Origin: Thermoleptolyngbya sichuanensis A183
GTDB taxonomy: Bacteria > Cyanobacteriota > Cyanobacteriia > Elainellales > Elainellaceae
Direction of reading: 5' to 3'
Length of the DNA stretch: 64,000 nt
Assembly: GCF_013177315.1 (NCBI RefSeq)
Contig: NZ_CP053661.1
Coordinates: forward strand, 4,340,001-4,404,000
Shown: one piece after another, positions 35,162 through 45,253 of the stretch
Numbering within the stretch: position 1 is the first letter of the stretch
Layout: every line of letters starts with the position of its first letter
Notes under the pieces: generated by a model
The model's database searches: none
Seen by the model: the letters and a program-made list of their open reading frames with translations, nothing else
Told to the model about the DNA's origin: nothing
Made by a program: the position numbers and the translations under genes

Positions 35162-35256
35162 TTAGAAACAGGATGCTTGAGTGACGTAGAAATTGGCTCT
35201 AACACTGACTTAGTATTCTGCCTCTGTTATGCTGCGACGGTTTACTTTCACGTCCT

Positions 35257-35868
35257 TCACAATACAATCTCCTCCCCGCGTTCGGTAAAGCGGACAGACT
35301 TCACATTCCACTCAGGATTTTTCATCAGGGTTTCGCGCAGGCTGCCAAACAGCGCAAACTGTTCGCACGCCGACAGGGAAACGATCTGCCGCTTTGACCC
35401 CGGCACCAGGCGCAGATCGATGGTGGCTTCGCCCGTTTGGGCATTCAGGCTGACGCGATAGCCGCCCAGGTCAAAGTCACCATCGCCCTGTTTTTCCAGC
35501 ACCTTGCCCACGGCTGCCTGCATCGGCCGGTCGGCGGGCACCTGCACCTGCTCTGGCACAAAGTTCACGCACTGGTCATCGGCCTGGTAAACCGTGACCG
35601 TGGTCAGCCGGGGGGCAGCAGTGGGGGAAATCGGCGCGGCGAGGGACTGGGGCGCGGCGGGGGCGGCGGGCGCGGCGGGTTTATCGGAGCTTCTAGGACT
35701 GGAACGGTCTGGGGAAGATGCTGCGATGGGTGTGCGAGTTGGCGACTGGGGTGATGCAGCGTTGGGCGGGGGGGCTGTGCGGCTCCCGCAGCCTGCCAAA
35801 AGCAGCACAGCCAGCAGGAAAAGCAGGCAGGCAGAAAGTTGGCGGGGTGGGGCGATCGCCCTTGGCAT
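35257..35868 (-). CDS. GerMN-domain lipoprotein
   Basis: 203 residues from ATG 35868, chosen because GGGGGTG lies at ribosome-binding distance; an in-frame ATG at 35904 is also possible. The signal peptide ends in the lipobox LLLAGC. A Pro/Ala/Ser-rich linker is followed by a GerMN-type domain (TTVTVYQADDQC...DRPMQAAVGKVL...EATIDLR...IVSLSACEQFALFGSLRETL). GerMN domains occur in sporulation and envelope lipoproteins; in non-sporulating cyanobacteria the role is unknown. It is probably anchored to the periplasmic face of a membrane. Confidence 0.75.
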   Translation of the reverse strand: MPRAIAPPRQLSACLLFLLAVLLLAGCGSRTAPPPNAASPQSPTRTPIAASSPDRSSPRSSDKPAAPAAPAAPQSLAAPISPTAAPRLTTVTVYQADDQCVNFVPEQVQVPADRPMQAAVGKVLEKQGDGDFDLGGYRVSLNAQTGEATIDLRLVPGSKRQIVSLSACEQFALFGSLRETLMKNPEWNVKSVRFTERGEEIVL

Positions 35869-36061
35869 CCGGTTCACCCCCAGGTTCAGCACTCTCGGTT
35901 TCATACAGGAAATTTCATGACAGGGTTCTAGACAGATCGAACAGCAGGGTTTGGCAGCAGGAAGGTGGCGGAGAAGGGCGATCGCCCCAAACTTTGCGGA
36001 TTCTACCGAATCGGGCGCGGAGGAAGTAGAGCAATGGTCTAAACTCTAAATCGTATTGCAT

Positions 36062-37105
36062 ATGACCATTATGGTGACCCCAAACTGGACGCGCCGCCAT
36101 GTCCTTTCGCTGGCCGACTTTTCGCCAGCGGAATACGACACCGTGCTGCAAACGGCGGCCAGCTTCCGCGAAGTGCTATCTACCCGCACCAAAAAAGTGC
36201 CCGCCCTCCAGGGGCAGGTGATTACCAACCTGTTTTTTGAGTCCTCCACCCGCACCCGCAGCAGCTTTGAACTGGCCGCCAAGCGCCTCTCTGCCGACAC
36301 GCTCAACTTTGCCCCCGGCACGTCATCCCTCACCAAGGGCGAAACTATCCTCGACACCGCGAAGACCTATCTGGCAATGGGCACGGACATGATGGTGATT
36401 CGCCACAAAGAAGCAGGTGTGCCCCAGGCGATCGCCCAGGAAATGGATCGGCTCAATACCCACGTCGGCGTGCTGAATGCAGGCGACGGCCAGCACGAAC
36501 ACCCGTCGCAGGGACTGCTCGACCTGTTTACCCTCTGCACGCTGCTAGACCACGACTATCCCCGCGTGGATCTGCTGCGTGGCAAGAAAATTGCGATCGT
36601 GGGAGACATTCTGCATTCCCGCGTGGCCCGCTCCAATCTCTGGAGCCTGACCACCAGCGGCGCAGAGGTTCACCTGGCCGGCCCGCCCACGCTGCTGCCC
36701 CACTGGTTTGCAGAATTTGTGAAACCGCCGTCGAAAAAAGCGGGGGAGCAGGCTAACCCAACTCCCCAACCCTCTATCTTGCCGCCGACCATCCACTGGG
36801 AACTCGATCCTGCGCTCGAAAACGCCGACTTTGTGATGACGCTGCGATTGCAAAAAGAGCGGATGACCAGCCACCTGCTGCCCAGCCTGCGCGAATACCA
36901 CCAGCAGTTTGGTATTACGGGCGATCGCCTCCAGCGCTGCAAGCCCAGCGTCAAAGTGCTGCACCCCGGCCCGGTCAATCGCGGCGTGGAAATTAGCTCT
37001 GAACTGATGGACGATCCAGACTTCAGCCTGATTTCGCAGCAGGTGACCAGCGGCGTGGCCGTGCGAATGGCGCTGCTTTACCTGATGGGCAGCGGCAAAG
37101 GCTGA
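36062..37105 (+). CDS. pyrB: Aspartate carbamoyltransferase catalytic subunit
   Basis: 347 residues. It condenses carbamoyl phosphate with aspartate, the first committed step of pyrimidine synthesis. The carbamoyl-phosphate site has [20 protein letters not shown], the central segment [18 protein letters not shown], and the aspartate site [13 protein letters not shown]. Start ATG 36062 is preferred over TTG 36056 and ATG 36074. A Pro/Lys-rich insertion at ~222-242 ([13 protein letters not shown]) is unusual but lies in a known variable loop. No pyrI regulatory gene is present, as usual in cyanobacteria. It converges on an amylase gene with a 3-bp gap. Confidence 0.96.
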   Translation: MTIMVTPNWTRRHVLSLADFSPAEYDTVLQTAASFREVLSTRTKKVPALQGQVITNLFFESSTRTRSSFELAAKRLSADTLNFAPGTSSLTKGETILDTAKTYLAMGTDMMVIRHKEAGVPQAIAQEMDRLNTHVGVLNAGDGQHEHPSQGLLDLFTLCTLLDHDYPRVDLLRGKKIAIVGDILHSRVARSNLWSLTTSGAEVHLAGPPTLLPHWFAEFVKPPSKKAGEQANPTPQPSILPPTIHWELDPALENADFVMTLRLQKERMTSHLLPSLREYHQQFGITGDRLQRCKPSVKVLHPGPVNRGVEISSELMDDPDFSLISQQVTSGVAVRMALLYLMGSGKG

Positions 37106-37108
37106 GGG

Positions 37109-38770
37109 CTATCCCTGCCAGACAAACACCTTGGCCTCAAACTCGCCCAGGTCGGTCATCAACTGGTCGTCGCCAGACTGCACCTCGTAGTTGCCCGTCC
37201 ATTCGTGCCAGGTGCCATTGGCAGGGAAGTTGGGCACGGTGTAGCCTGCCAAAAACTGGTCAGAGAAGTTCGCCACCACCGCCACGCGGGAGCCTTCGTC
37301 GTTCCAGCGGGTGTAAGCCAGCACCTTGACTTCAGGATTTTCGTGGAAAAACTCGACGTTTTCGGTGTGCAGAGCGGCGTTATGTTTCCGCAGCGCAATT
37401 AGCCCCTTGTAGTAATCAAACAAGCCCTGGTTCAGGTCGTTACTCAGCAGCGTCCAGTCAATCTTGGCGGGATCGGGCGTTTTGTACTTGTACTCTCCAA
37501 ATTCCTCGCCCATCCACAGCATCGGTACGCCCATCGCCGTCATCAGCAGCACTGCGCCCAGCTTCACGCGACGGAATGCGGCTTCGTCAAAAATTTGGCG
37601 ATCGCTCAATTCTGCCATCACATGGTTGTGGTCATGGTTGGTCAGATAGTTCACCACATTGGTCGCGCCCATAAAGCCCTGGCGCTTGGCATCAATGACA
37701 TCCTTGAGCGCTTCCAGATCAAAAGTATCGCCGGTGATGTGGGCCAGCACCGTGTGATAAAAGCTGTCGTGCCAGCAGCCATCCATCGGCCCGTCTACAT
37801 TGGTAATGCTCGTGGTTTCGGGAATGTGTTCTGCGATGTTAAAAAATGGTTTTGCGCCTGCGGTTTCCTTGGCTTCATGTGTGATCCAGTGCATGAAATC
37901 ATAGTTCGCAATCTGACGCGCCGCATCATACCGAATACCGTCTAGATGGTATTCGCGCACCCAGTAGCGCACCGTGTCACCAATGAAGCGGCGGGCAGGA
38001 TAGGTTTCCAGATTTTCATCGTAATGTTCGTAGTTAAACTCTGGACCCCAGTTGTTGTCGGGGTCGCGCGGCTCATGGTGATACCAATAGTCATGGTCGA
38101 TCTGCGTCAGCGGCGACGATGCTTCCGAATGGTTGTAAATCCCGTCCATGAACACGCGAATACCTCGATGATGGCATTCGTCGATCAATCGTTTGAGGTC
38201 AGCCGTAGACCCATAGCTCGACTCGGTGGCAAAGAAGTGGCGAGGGTTGTAGCCCCAGCTATAGTCGCCGGGATACTCCTTCACAGGCATTAGCTCAATG
38301 GCGTTGATGCCCAAGTCACACAAATAATCCAGTTTTTCGATGACATGCTTGTATTGCCCGCGGGCGTGGGGGTCGTCTTCACCCCCCGAAAAGTCCGCCA
38401 CATGCATTTCGTAAATCACCAGCTCGTGATCGGCAGGCAGCGGCGTGTCGTCATATTGCCAAACGTAGGTATCAACGATTCGCTTTCCGTCTTTAATTCG
38501 CGCGATGGCGTTCTCTTCAGAAGATTTTCCATCTACATCGGTGGCGTAGGGATCGGTCACATCTACCCACTGATTGGGTTCAAAAAACCAGGACTTACTT
38601 TGAACCCGAAACTTATAATTATAAACACCATCTTCCAAATCCACGCTAACCCGAAAGAAGCCGTCTTTTCCCTTTTTCATGGGGATTTCTTCCCAGTCTG
38701 AAAAGGAACCAATGAGCGATGCGGCTTCGTTGTAGGGCGCAAACAAACTGAATTCAATAGGACTTGCCAT
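37109..38770 (-). CDS. GH13 alpha-glucan enzyme with N-terminal CBM48 (branching-enzyme-like)
   Basis: 553 residues from ATG 38770. The CBM48/E-set domain starts immediately (IEFSLFAPYNEAASLIGSFSDW). The TIM barrel has the GH13 triad: nucleophile D282 (GIRYDAARQI), acid/base E314 (FFNIAEHI) and transition-state D380 (YLTNHDHNH). Layout resembles glycogen branching and trehalohydrolase relatives, but the exact reaction on alpha-glucan is not certain. The ORF extends 24 codons further to 38842 without a ribosome-binding site. It is divergent from another GH13 gene, suggesting joint use in glycogen turnover. Confidence 0.85.
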   Translation of the reverse strand: MASPIEFSLFAPYNEAASLIGSFSDWEEIPMKKGKDGFFRVSVDLEDGVYNYKFRVQSKSWFFEPNQWVDVTDPYATDVDGKSSEENAIARIKDGKRIVDTYVWQYDDTPLPADHELVIYEMHVADFSGGEDDPHARGQYKHVIEKLDYLCDLGINAIELMPVKEYPGDYSWGYNPRHFFATESSYGSTADLKRLIDECHHRGIRVFMDGIYNHSEASSPLTQIDHDYWYHHEPRDPDNNWGPEFNYEHYDENLETYPARRFIGDTVRYWVREYHLDGIRYDAARQIANYDFMHWITHEAKETAGAKPFFNIAEHIPETTSITNVDGPMDGCWHDSFYHTVLAHITGDTFDLEALKDVIDAKRQGFMGATNVVNYLTNHDHNHVMAELSDRQIFDEAAFRRVKLGAVLLMTAMGVPMLWMGEEFGEYKYKTPDPAKIDWTLLSNDLNQGLFDYYKGLIALRKHNAALHTENVEFFHENPEVKVLAYTRWNDEGSRVAVVANFSDQFLAGYTVPNFPANGTWHEWTGNYEVQSGDDQLMTDLGEFEAKVFVWQG

Positions 38771-39050
38771 AGTTTTTTCGTCGGGAAAGCTTGAACTAGC
38801 GATTTCATTATTGGCGATGCCAAGATTGGGCACATCTGGCATTAGAAATAGGGCATTAGAAATAGGGCGTTAGAAATAGAACCTTAGAAATAAATCAAAA
38901 GGAATAGCATGTCAGGAATGGCGTGTAAGGAATCGGGACGGCGAGAAGGGCGATCGCCCCCTGACGTATTCCCCTTGACCAAGGGTTTTCAATCGCGCCA
39001 ACTATGATCTGGGCACATCGTTCCTCATCAACGTTAGAAATCTAAAAATA

Positions 39051-40907
39051 ATGCTGACTGTTATTGAACCGCAGGCTCCCCGGCGGCTGGCAGATGCAGA
39101 TTTGAATCCTCGCGGCCGCGTATTTCCCAGTCCTCTATCCTGGCGCGATCAGTTTCTCTACCAGCTGTTGCCAGACCGCTTCAGTGACGGTCGCGAGGGA
39201 GAGCGGCCGATGTTCGATCGCCACCGGCCAGAGCAGTTTCGCGCCGAGAGCAAGGCCGCCTGGATGGCTGCAGGCAATCGGTTTAATGGCGGCACGCTGA
39301 AGGGCATTCTCAGCAAGCTGGACTATTTGCAGACTCTGGGGGTGACTACGCTCTGGCTCAATCCCCCCTGGAAGCAGCGGATCGATAGCGAAACCTATCA
39401 CGGCTACGGGATTCAGAATTTCTTGGAGGTCGATCCGCGCTTTGGCACGCGACAAGACCTGCGGGATCTGGTCGATGCGGCGCATGATCGCGGCATGTAC
39501 GTGGTTCTGGACATTATCTACAACCACAGCGGCAGCAATTGGTACTATCGCGGCCCGGAGGGTTCTCCAGCAGAAACCATGCCCTACCGCTTTTCGCCGC
39601 CCTACGAGATTCACGGCTGGCGATCGCACGAGAGCCGCAGCATTCCCCAGCCCCTCACCCTGGAGGATGGGGTGTTTCCCGAAGAATTTCAAAACCCAGA
39701 CTGGTACAACCGGGCAGGCATGATTAGCCAGTGGGAAGTGTCGCCGTGGGAAGACCCGCTCAATCCCTACGTGGAGTTTCGTCAGGGCGACTTTTTTGAA
39801 CTGCGCGATTTCAACTTGGAAAATAAGGAAACGCTGTCGGCGCTGGCCAAGGTCTATCAATACTGGATTGCGCTGACGGACTGCGACGGCTTTCGAGTCG
39901 ATGCCGTCAAGCACGTTTCGCCTGCCTCCTCGCGCCGATTTTGCAGCGAGATCCACGGCTATGCCCAGGCCATTGGCAAGGAAAACTTCTTGCTGGCAGG
40001 GGAACTGACGGATGAAAACCTGGTGCAGGGCTATCGCGACATCTTTGGGCGCAATCTGGACTCGGTGCTGGACATTGCCGCCGCGCCAAATAACCTGATG
40101 GCACTGGTGAAGGGGCTGGGCCATCCTGGAGCCTATTTCGGGCTATATGACGAAGCGCAGCTTTCGGGCAGCATCCGCCAGTTGGGGACGTATCACGTCT
40201 CGGTGCTGGACGACCACGATATGTGTTCGCGGCCAACAAAGCAGCGGTTTGCGGCAGGTAGCGACCTCCCCACCCGCTATCACCAGGCGGCCCATGCGGT
40301 TGGGGTGATGCTGACCATGCCGGGAGTGCCGTCGATTTACTACGGCACAGAGCAGGCGCTCGATGGCTCCGAAAGTTACCACGACTATGGCATCGAGCCG
40401 CAGCACGCCTATATCGACCGCTATATCCGCGAGTGTATGTTTGGCGGCAAGTTTGGCGCGTTTGGCACGGAGGGATGCCACTTTTTTAACCCGCAGCATC
40501 CGACTTATTTGCGAATTGCGGCGATCGCTCGTGTGCGCCAGCGTCCCGATCGCATCGGCCGCGCCCTGCGCCGAGGGCAACACTATCCCCGCGAAACCTC
40601 GTTTATGGATCGTCCCTTTTCCTATCCCGGTGCGGGAGAACTGGCCGCCTGGTCACAAATTCAGTTCAATGCAGAAGTGCTGATGGTGCTGAACACCCAT
40701 GGCACAGAAGGGCGAGGCGCGTATGTAACGATTGATCGCTCGCTGCATCCCAATGGCTCAACCATGACGGTGCTGTACAACAGCGATTGGAGCGACGAGC
40801 AACTCCAGAACCCGCCGACGGATGAAACCGTCACCGTGGAGCATTATCAAGACCGACGGGTGGTTCATGTCAGCTTGCCGCCCGCAGGCATGATGATCTT
40901 GGCTTAG
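39051..40907 (+). CDS. GH13 alpha-amylase family protein
   Basis: 618 residues without CBM48. Catalytic triad: D284 (GFRVDAVKHV), E318 (LLAGELTDEN) and D390 (VLDDHDM). Other GH13 regions are VVLDIIYNHS and SIYYGTEQALDG. No signal peptide is visible, so it acts on cytoplasmic glycogen or maltodextrins. The upstream 280 bp shared with the divergent GH13 gene contains AGAAATAGGGC-type short repeats (38841-38895) and must hold both promoters. Substrate specificity cannot be read from sequence alone. Confidence 0.88.
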   Translation: MLTVIEPQAPRRLADADLNPRGRVFPSPLSWRDQFLYQLLPDRFSDGREGERPMFDRHRPEQFRAESKAAWMAAGNRFNGGTLKGILSKLDYLQTLGVTTLWLNPPWKQRIDSETYHGYGIQNFLEVDPRFGTRQDLRDLVDAAHDRGMYVVLDIIYNHSGSNWYYRGPEGSPAETMPYRFSPPYEIHGWRSHESRSIPQPLTLEDGVFPEEFQNPDWYNRAGMISQWEVSPWEDPLNPYVEFRQGDFFELRDFNLENKETLSALAKVYQYWIALTDCDGFRVDAVKHVSPASSRRFCSEIHGYAQAIGKENFLLAGELTDENLVQGYRDIFGRNLDSVLDIAAAPNNLMALVKGLGHPGAYFGLYDEAQLSGSIRQLGTYHVSVLDDHDMCSRPTKQRFAAGSDLPTRYHQAAHAVGVMLTMPGVPSIYYGTEQALDGSESYHDYGIEPQHAYIDRYIRECMFGGKFGAFGTEGCHFFNPQHPTYLRIAAIARVRQRPDRIGRALRRGQHYPRETSFMDRPFSYPGAGELAAWSQIQFNAEVLMVLNTHGTEGRGAYVTIDRSLHPNGSTMTVLYNSDWSDEQLQNPPTDETVTVEHYQDRRVVHVSLPPAGMMILA

Positions 40908-41069
40908 GTTGGGGTTGTCCACTGCCGATGCCTGATGAGTCGGGAAATGGTGCTCATGTGGCGTAGCGTCTCCACTTTCTGCCCGCTGCCGATTTTGCAA
41001 GTTCGCTCATCCCCCTCAAAATGGGGTAGCTTCCGCACCTCGATGCTGGCGAAGTTGCCTTGAGCAATC

Positions 41070-41648
41070 ATGAAGCTTTTGGCAAGTGAGTTCAAAGCAC
41101 TGAGCGAGAGTATGAATCAGCAAGAAATCGAACACCGCGATCGCGTTCTTCGCAGCTATTTTGAAGGGTGCGATTGGGATCAAAATGGAGAGTATGAGCT
41201 AAAACGAACGCTGGTTTTAAATAGCGATCGCCTCCTGCCTGACTATCCCTACGTTGTGGAAAACGAGTGGGAAGTCGAACCCGGTCGAGGGCATAAGGGG
41301 CGGGGCGATTTGGTGTTTACCGATGGGGCAGGGCGATTTGCGGTGGTAGAGGTCAAGTGCCTAAATCGGACAGGTTGTGGCGGCAATAAAAAAGCTCAAC
41401 AGGAAAAAGTCCGAGTCCGGCGACACCAGGTTATAAAACAGGCGCTTCACTATGCCAACATTTACGCCGCCTCAAAGCTGGAAGCAGGCGTGATTGATGA
41501 CCCAAACGCAGTCGCGGCCTATGTGTTTACGAACGAGCAGGATTATCCCTATTTCCTGTTCAGAGAATCAGAATCCTTGCAGATTACGAATGTCCCCATA
41601 CAAAGTCCTTCAGGTTATCGGGAACCAGTCGCAGCCCTGCATTGCTGA
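41070..41648 (+). CDS. Conserved hypothetical protein, PD-(D/E)XK nuclease-like
   Basis: 192 residues. The centre has ENEWEVEPGRGHKGRGDLVF followed by FAVVEVKCL, the GD...ExK layout of the restriction-endonuclease-like fold. No specific family or partner gene is recognised. An in-frame ATG at 41112 (MNQQEIEHRDRVL) may be the real start. Its last 65 bp overlap, tail to tail, the 3' end of the IS-disrupted Nudix gene. It is not part of any visible restriction or defence module. Confidence 0.5.
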   Translation: MKLLASEFKALSESMNQQEIEHRDRVLRSYFEGCDWDQNGEYELKRTLVLNSDRLLPDYPYVVENEWEVEPGRGHKGRGDLVFTDGAGRFAVVEVKCLNRTGCGGNKKAQQEKVRVRRHQVIKQALHYANIYAASKLEAGVIDDPNAVAAYVFTNEQDYPYFLFRESESLQITNVPIQSPSGYREPVAALHC

Positions 41649-41723
41649 ACTCGGATAGAGATTTCCACTCGGCCAGCAGGGGCTTGTCCCCTTCGGAACC
41701 GGAAAGATGTGGCTGGTTGTAGA

Positions 41724-43240
41724 CTTTAGTTTGGACTAATGGTGAAGAGGAAGGCAGTCAATGAGAAGCACCGACTGCCGTAAGGTCAATGAAGTACAAC
41801 CAACATTGACCCCATGATTTTCAACGAACTTCAGCAATTTCGCCAAACGTTGTATGCCAGCTTGGGAAACGCCAGAGATGCCCTGTTTGATCTGATGGAT
41901 GCCGTGTTAGTGAGTGCGTGCATCGTGTCGTTTGTGAGGCTATCGCAGAGTCCTGTCTTTCGTCGCCAGTGGTCGAGCACCTATGAAGCGTTGCGCGATA
42001 GCCGCCTACCCCGATCAAAGGTGCTGAAGCTGTTGGTGCAGCAGATACCGACTCAGCAGCAACCGTTGTTGGCAGGTGATGCGAGTCGGTGGAACCGTCC
42101 TGCTGCCAGGCGTTTGAAAGACCGCACCTTATCAGGCAGAACAGGACATGCCCCGATAGCCGGACAAAACTACAGTACCTTAGCCTGGATTGCTGAAGAC
42201 AGGGGCAGTTGGGCATTACCATTGCGGCATGAGCGCATCACCAGCTTTGAAACACCCGCCAGTAAAGCGGCATTCCAACTCAAACAAGTGACTCGGCAGT
42301 TAGCGGTGCGTCCGTTGGCGATCTACGACCGAGGGTACGGCAATGCCAGTTTTGTCAACCAAACGGCAGGGATTGAGGCAGACTTGCTGCTGCGGGTTAC
42401 ATCCAATCGATGTGTCTATGGCGCGCCCCCAGCGTATCGAGGGCGAGGCGCACCTGCCAAGCATGGACATAAGATGAAACTCAATGACCCTGACACTTGG
42501 AGTGTCCCGGTCGAAACCGTTGAAGTCGATGATCCCAACTGGGGACGAGTGCGGGTCAGTCGTTGGAGTGCATACCATTTCCGCAAATCCCCCAAACGGG
42601 CAATGGAAGTGTTGCGCGTGGAGGTGCTGGAGACACAGAGCAGCACGCGACGCTTGGCTCCTTTGTGGTTAGTTTGGCTGGGTGAGCAGATGCCTCCGTT
42701 AGAAACCCTGTGGTTGCACTACCTCCGTCGCTTTGCCATTGAACACTGGTATCGCTTTGCCAAGCAGAGGCTATATTGGACACATCCCCAGTTCAGTTCT
42801 GTATCGGCAACCGAACAGTGGAGCAGCCTGATGCCGTTGCTCAGTTGGCAGTTGTGGTTAGCGCGAAAGGACTGTACTGACCACCCCTTGCCCTGGCAGG
42901 CACCGCAAGAAACGTTGACTCCGGGTCGGGTCGCACAAGCGTTTGCAGGCATTTTGGCAGCGATTGGCACCCCTGCTCCTGCGCCTAAACCTCGTGGTAA
43001 ATCGCCAGGACGAGGCAAGGGGCACAAGCCAACTCCTCGTCCCTGCTATCCGATGGTCAAAAAACGAGCCTCGAAACGCAAGACATCCGAACAATCCCTG
43101 AACAGTCCGGTTGCAACAGCAGCTTAACTGCGAGCAGGATTGTATCCAATTCCTTAAGTTCAACTGTTATGAACGGTTGAGCAGATTCTTTATGGCATCC
43201 TGTTGAGCATTATTGTGATGCCAGTTAGTCCAAACTAAAG
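41724..43240 (+). mobile_element. Insertion sequence with 16-bp terminal inverted repeats
   Basis: Ends CTTTAGTTTGGACTAA and TTAGTCCAAACTAAAG are perfect 16-bp inverted repeats. The 6-bp sequence TGTAGA is duplicated on both sides (41718-41723 and 43241-43246). It is 1517 bp long with one transposase gene. The terminal repeats and duplication are intact, so insertion looks recent. Confidence 0.92.
41814..43127 (+). CDS. DDE transposase of the 1.5-kb insertion sequence
   Basis: 437 residues. Likely DDE residues are Asp in LLAGDASRWNRP, Asp in LAIYDRGYGNAS and Glu in FAIEHWYRFAKQRLYW. The start MIFNELQQFRQTLYASLGNA recalls a group of cyanobacterial and actinobacterial IS701/IS4-like transposases; the exact IS family is not assigned. 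The C-terminus is basic (KPRGKSPGRGKGHK). The frame is complete, so the element may still be active. Confidence 0.88.
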   Translation: MIFNELQQFRQTLYASLGNARDALFDLMDAVLVSACIVSFVRLSQSPVFRRQWSSTYEALRDSRLPRSKVLKLLVQQIPTQQQPLLAGDASRWNRPAARRLKDRTLSGRTGHAPIAGQNYSTLAWIAEDRGSWALPLRHERITSFETPASKAAFQLKQVTRQLAVRPLAIYDRGYGNASFVNQTAGIEADLLLRVTSNRCVYGAPPAYRGRGAPAKHGHKMKLNDPDTWSVPVETVEVDDPNWGRVRVSRWSAYHFRKSPKRAMEVLRVEVLETQSSTRRLAPLWLVWLGEQMPPLETLWLHYLRRFAIEHWYRFAKQRLYWTHPQFSSVSATEQWSSLMPLLSWQLWLARKDCTDHPLPWQAPQETLTPGRVAQAFAGILAAIGTPAPAPKPRGKSPGRGKGHKPTPRPCYPMVKKRASKRKTSEQSLNSPVATAA

Positions 43241-43544
43241 TGTAGAGCGTGCGATCGCAAAATTGGGCATCATAAATCAGCACAATTTCATGGCCCGGCT
43301 CGCCCTCCAGCGTGAAGAGATTCTCTAGCGTGCCCAGCCAGGTCAACTGCTCAATTTCTGCGCCCAGTTCTTCGCGTATCTCGCGGATCAGTGCGTCGCG
43401 GCTGGTTTCGCCAAATTCGATGCCGCCGCCCAGCGGTCGATAATAATCAGACTGCTTGACAGAATCATAGTCGCGGGAAACGAGGATGCGGTCTTGATGC
43501 CGAAATAAGCACAGCACCAGTGTTCGAATTTTTTGTTGTTTCAT

Positions 43545-43875
43545 GGTGAGTTTGGGGGTGACAGAAATTAGACTTCTTGAATGAACTGTGGCGCGGTGTT
43601 GCCACACAACAGTTCATGCTTTGGAAAAAATATTTATGCAGGATGTCTATTGATCTGTGGGGGGCGATAATGTGGGAATCCGAGCCAAACAGCCTTGGGG
43701 GACTTTCCCCCAAACCCCCGCTTGCAGGGGACGAAGCGTCCCCCACACCCCCTCCTAAGGGCGGGTCGGTGAGTGGTGAGAGGTCGCTTCGCATTGCATG
43801 GGCGGCAGCCCGCAACTGCCTTCTGCCTACTAGCGCATCCTCAATTAACCTCCCTCTTCACCCTTGCTCCCTGCC
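43545..43875. other. Intergenic region between the split Nudix gene and aroC
   Basis: No gene. It contains a cyanobacterial-type C/G-rich palindromic repeat: GGGGGACTTTCCCCC near 43698, then CGCTTGCAGGGGACGAAGCG near 43726. It presumably holds the promoter of the split Nudix gene. Confidence 0.6.
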
Positions 43876-44964
43876 CTAGAGTAATTCGCACTGCCCATGA
43901 TGGCGCAGCAGGTGATCGCAGAGGACAAGGGCGACCATCGCCTCGACCATTGGCACGGCGCGGGGCAGCACACAGGGATCATGGCGACCTTTGGCAGCGA
44001 GGACGGTTTCTTCGCCGTCGGTGGTCACGGTGCGCTGCTCTTTGCGGATAGTGGCGGTGGGTTTGAATGCGACGCGCAGGATGATGTTTTCGCCGTTGGA
44101 GATGCCGCCCTGGATGCCGCCGGAGCGGTTGGTGACGGTGCGAATTTCGCCCTGGTCGTCGATGTAGAATTCGTCGTTGTGCTGAAGGCCAGTTAGCAGC
44201 GTTCCCGCGAAGCCAGAGCCGATTTCAAAGCCTTTGCTGGCGGGCAGAGACATGACGGCTTTGGCGAGGTCGGCTTCGAGCTTGTCGAACACGGGTTCGC
44301 CGAGTCCTTTGGGCACGGCGCGGGCCACGCATTCCACCACGCCGCCGATGGAGTCGCCCGATCGCCCGGTTTGCTCAATTAGCTCGATCATCCGCTCGGC
44401 GCATTCATGATCGGGGCAGCGAACGATGTTGCTTTCCACCTGCTCCATCGTGACGGTGTTGGGATCAACTGCGCCTTCTAGGTCTTTGATGCGCTTGACG
44501 TAGCCGATGATTTCGACACCAGCGACTTGGTGCAGGATTTTCTTGGCGATCGCCCCTGCGGCCACCCGCCCAATCGTCTCCCGCGCAGAGGAACGCCCGC
44601 CGCCGCGCCAGTTGCGAATGCCGTATTTCGCGTCATAGGTCGCGTCGGCGTGGGACGGGCGATATTTCACCGCCATTTCGTCATAGTCCTGCGATCGCGC
44701 GTCCTTGTTTCTCACCAAGAGGGCGATCGGCGTGCCCAGCGTCTTGCCGTCCATCACACCCGATAGAATCTCGCAGCGGTCTTCTTCCTTGCGCGGCGTG
44801 ACGATGTGGCTCTGTCCGGGGCGGCGGCGGTCTAGCTCTGTTTGAATGTCGGCTTCAGAAATCTCTACACGGGGTGGGCAGCCGTCAATCACCACGCCCA
44901 CGCCGCCGCCATGCGACTCGCCAAATGTTGTAATTCTAAACAAATGCCCAAAGGTACTACCCAT
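43876..44964 (-). CDS. aroC: Chorismate synthase
   Basis: 362 residues. It converts 5-enolpyruvylshikimate-3-phosphate to chorismate, using reduced FMN, for aromatic amino acids, quinones and folate. Signatures are [20 protein letters not shown] (start), [15 protein letters not shown] and the C-terminal [24 protein letters not shown] 44964 gives the normal start ([10 protein letters not shown]). It appears to be a single gene; the ~290 bp upstream, shared divergently with a small membrane protein gene, has no other gene. Confidence 0.97.
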   Translation of the reverse strand: MGSTFGHLFRITTFGESHGGGVGVVIDGCPPRVEISEADIQTELDRRRPGQSHIVTPRKEEDRCEILSGVMDGKTLGTPIALLVRNKDARSQDYDEMAVKYRPSHADATYDAKYGIRNWRGGGRSSARETIGRVAAGAIAKKILHQVAGVEIIGYVKRIKDLEGAVDPNTVTMEQVESNIVRCPDHECAERMIELIEQTGRSGDSIGGVVECVARAVPKGLGEPVFDKLEADLAKAVMSLPASKGFEIGSGFAGTLLTGLQHNDEFYIDDQGEIRTVTNRSGGIQGGISNGENIILRVAFKPTATIRKEQRTVTTDGEETVLAAKGRHDPCVLPRAVPMVEAMVALVLCDHLLRHHGQCELL

Positions 44965-45253
44965 ATTGCAACCCGGTGAAAATCCGTTGAACCGCTTGAG
45001 TTAGCGCTGTTTGCGACCCAGCAGCCTTCTATTCTAACTGGTTGTTAAGTAACATTTGATGTCTTGTCAACCGGGCATTTACTCCGCTCTGCTAGTCTAC
45101 AAACATAGCAAGCAGTCAGGCTTTGCCATCAAGCTTTTTCTAGGTTTCCTCTAGGTTTCAGTGCTGCTTTGGGTTCCGAACGATTGATGCTACTGAGCAT
45201 TCTTCGGAATCTTTACTTTTTTAACCTCTTTTGTCGATCGATCCACCGTGGCT

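Larger units (their letters stand above)
41584..43544 (-). pseudogene. Nudix hydrolase gene split by an insertion sequence
   Basis: The 5' part (ATG 43544 to ~43241) encodes a full Nudix box (GGGIEFGETSRDALIREIREELGA), with start MKQQKIRTLVLCLFRHQDRI. The frame then runs into the IS and stops at 43167. Removing the IS and one copy of the 6-bp duplication TGTAGA joins ...FCDRTLYN to QPHLSGSEGD and continues to ...LKDFVWGHS and a TAA at 41584-41586. The 3' part is therefore still intact on the left side of the IS. The interrupted gene would be ~148 residues. Confidence 0.88.

Noticed and set aside
39135-40124. 329-codon antisense ORF opposite the GH13 gene
   Set aside because: The sense frame contains the complete GH13 triad; the antisense product has no domain.
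43167-43240. Nudix protein with a novel C-terminus (LVWTNWHHNNAQQD)
   Set aside because: Those residues are encoded by the IS end. The proper C-terminus is found on the other side of the element.
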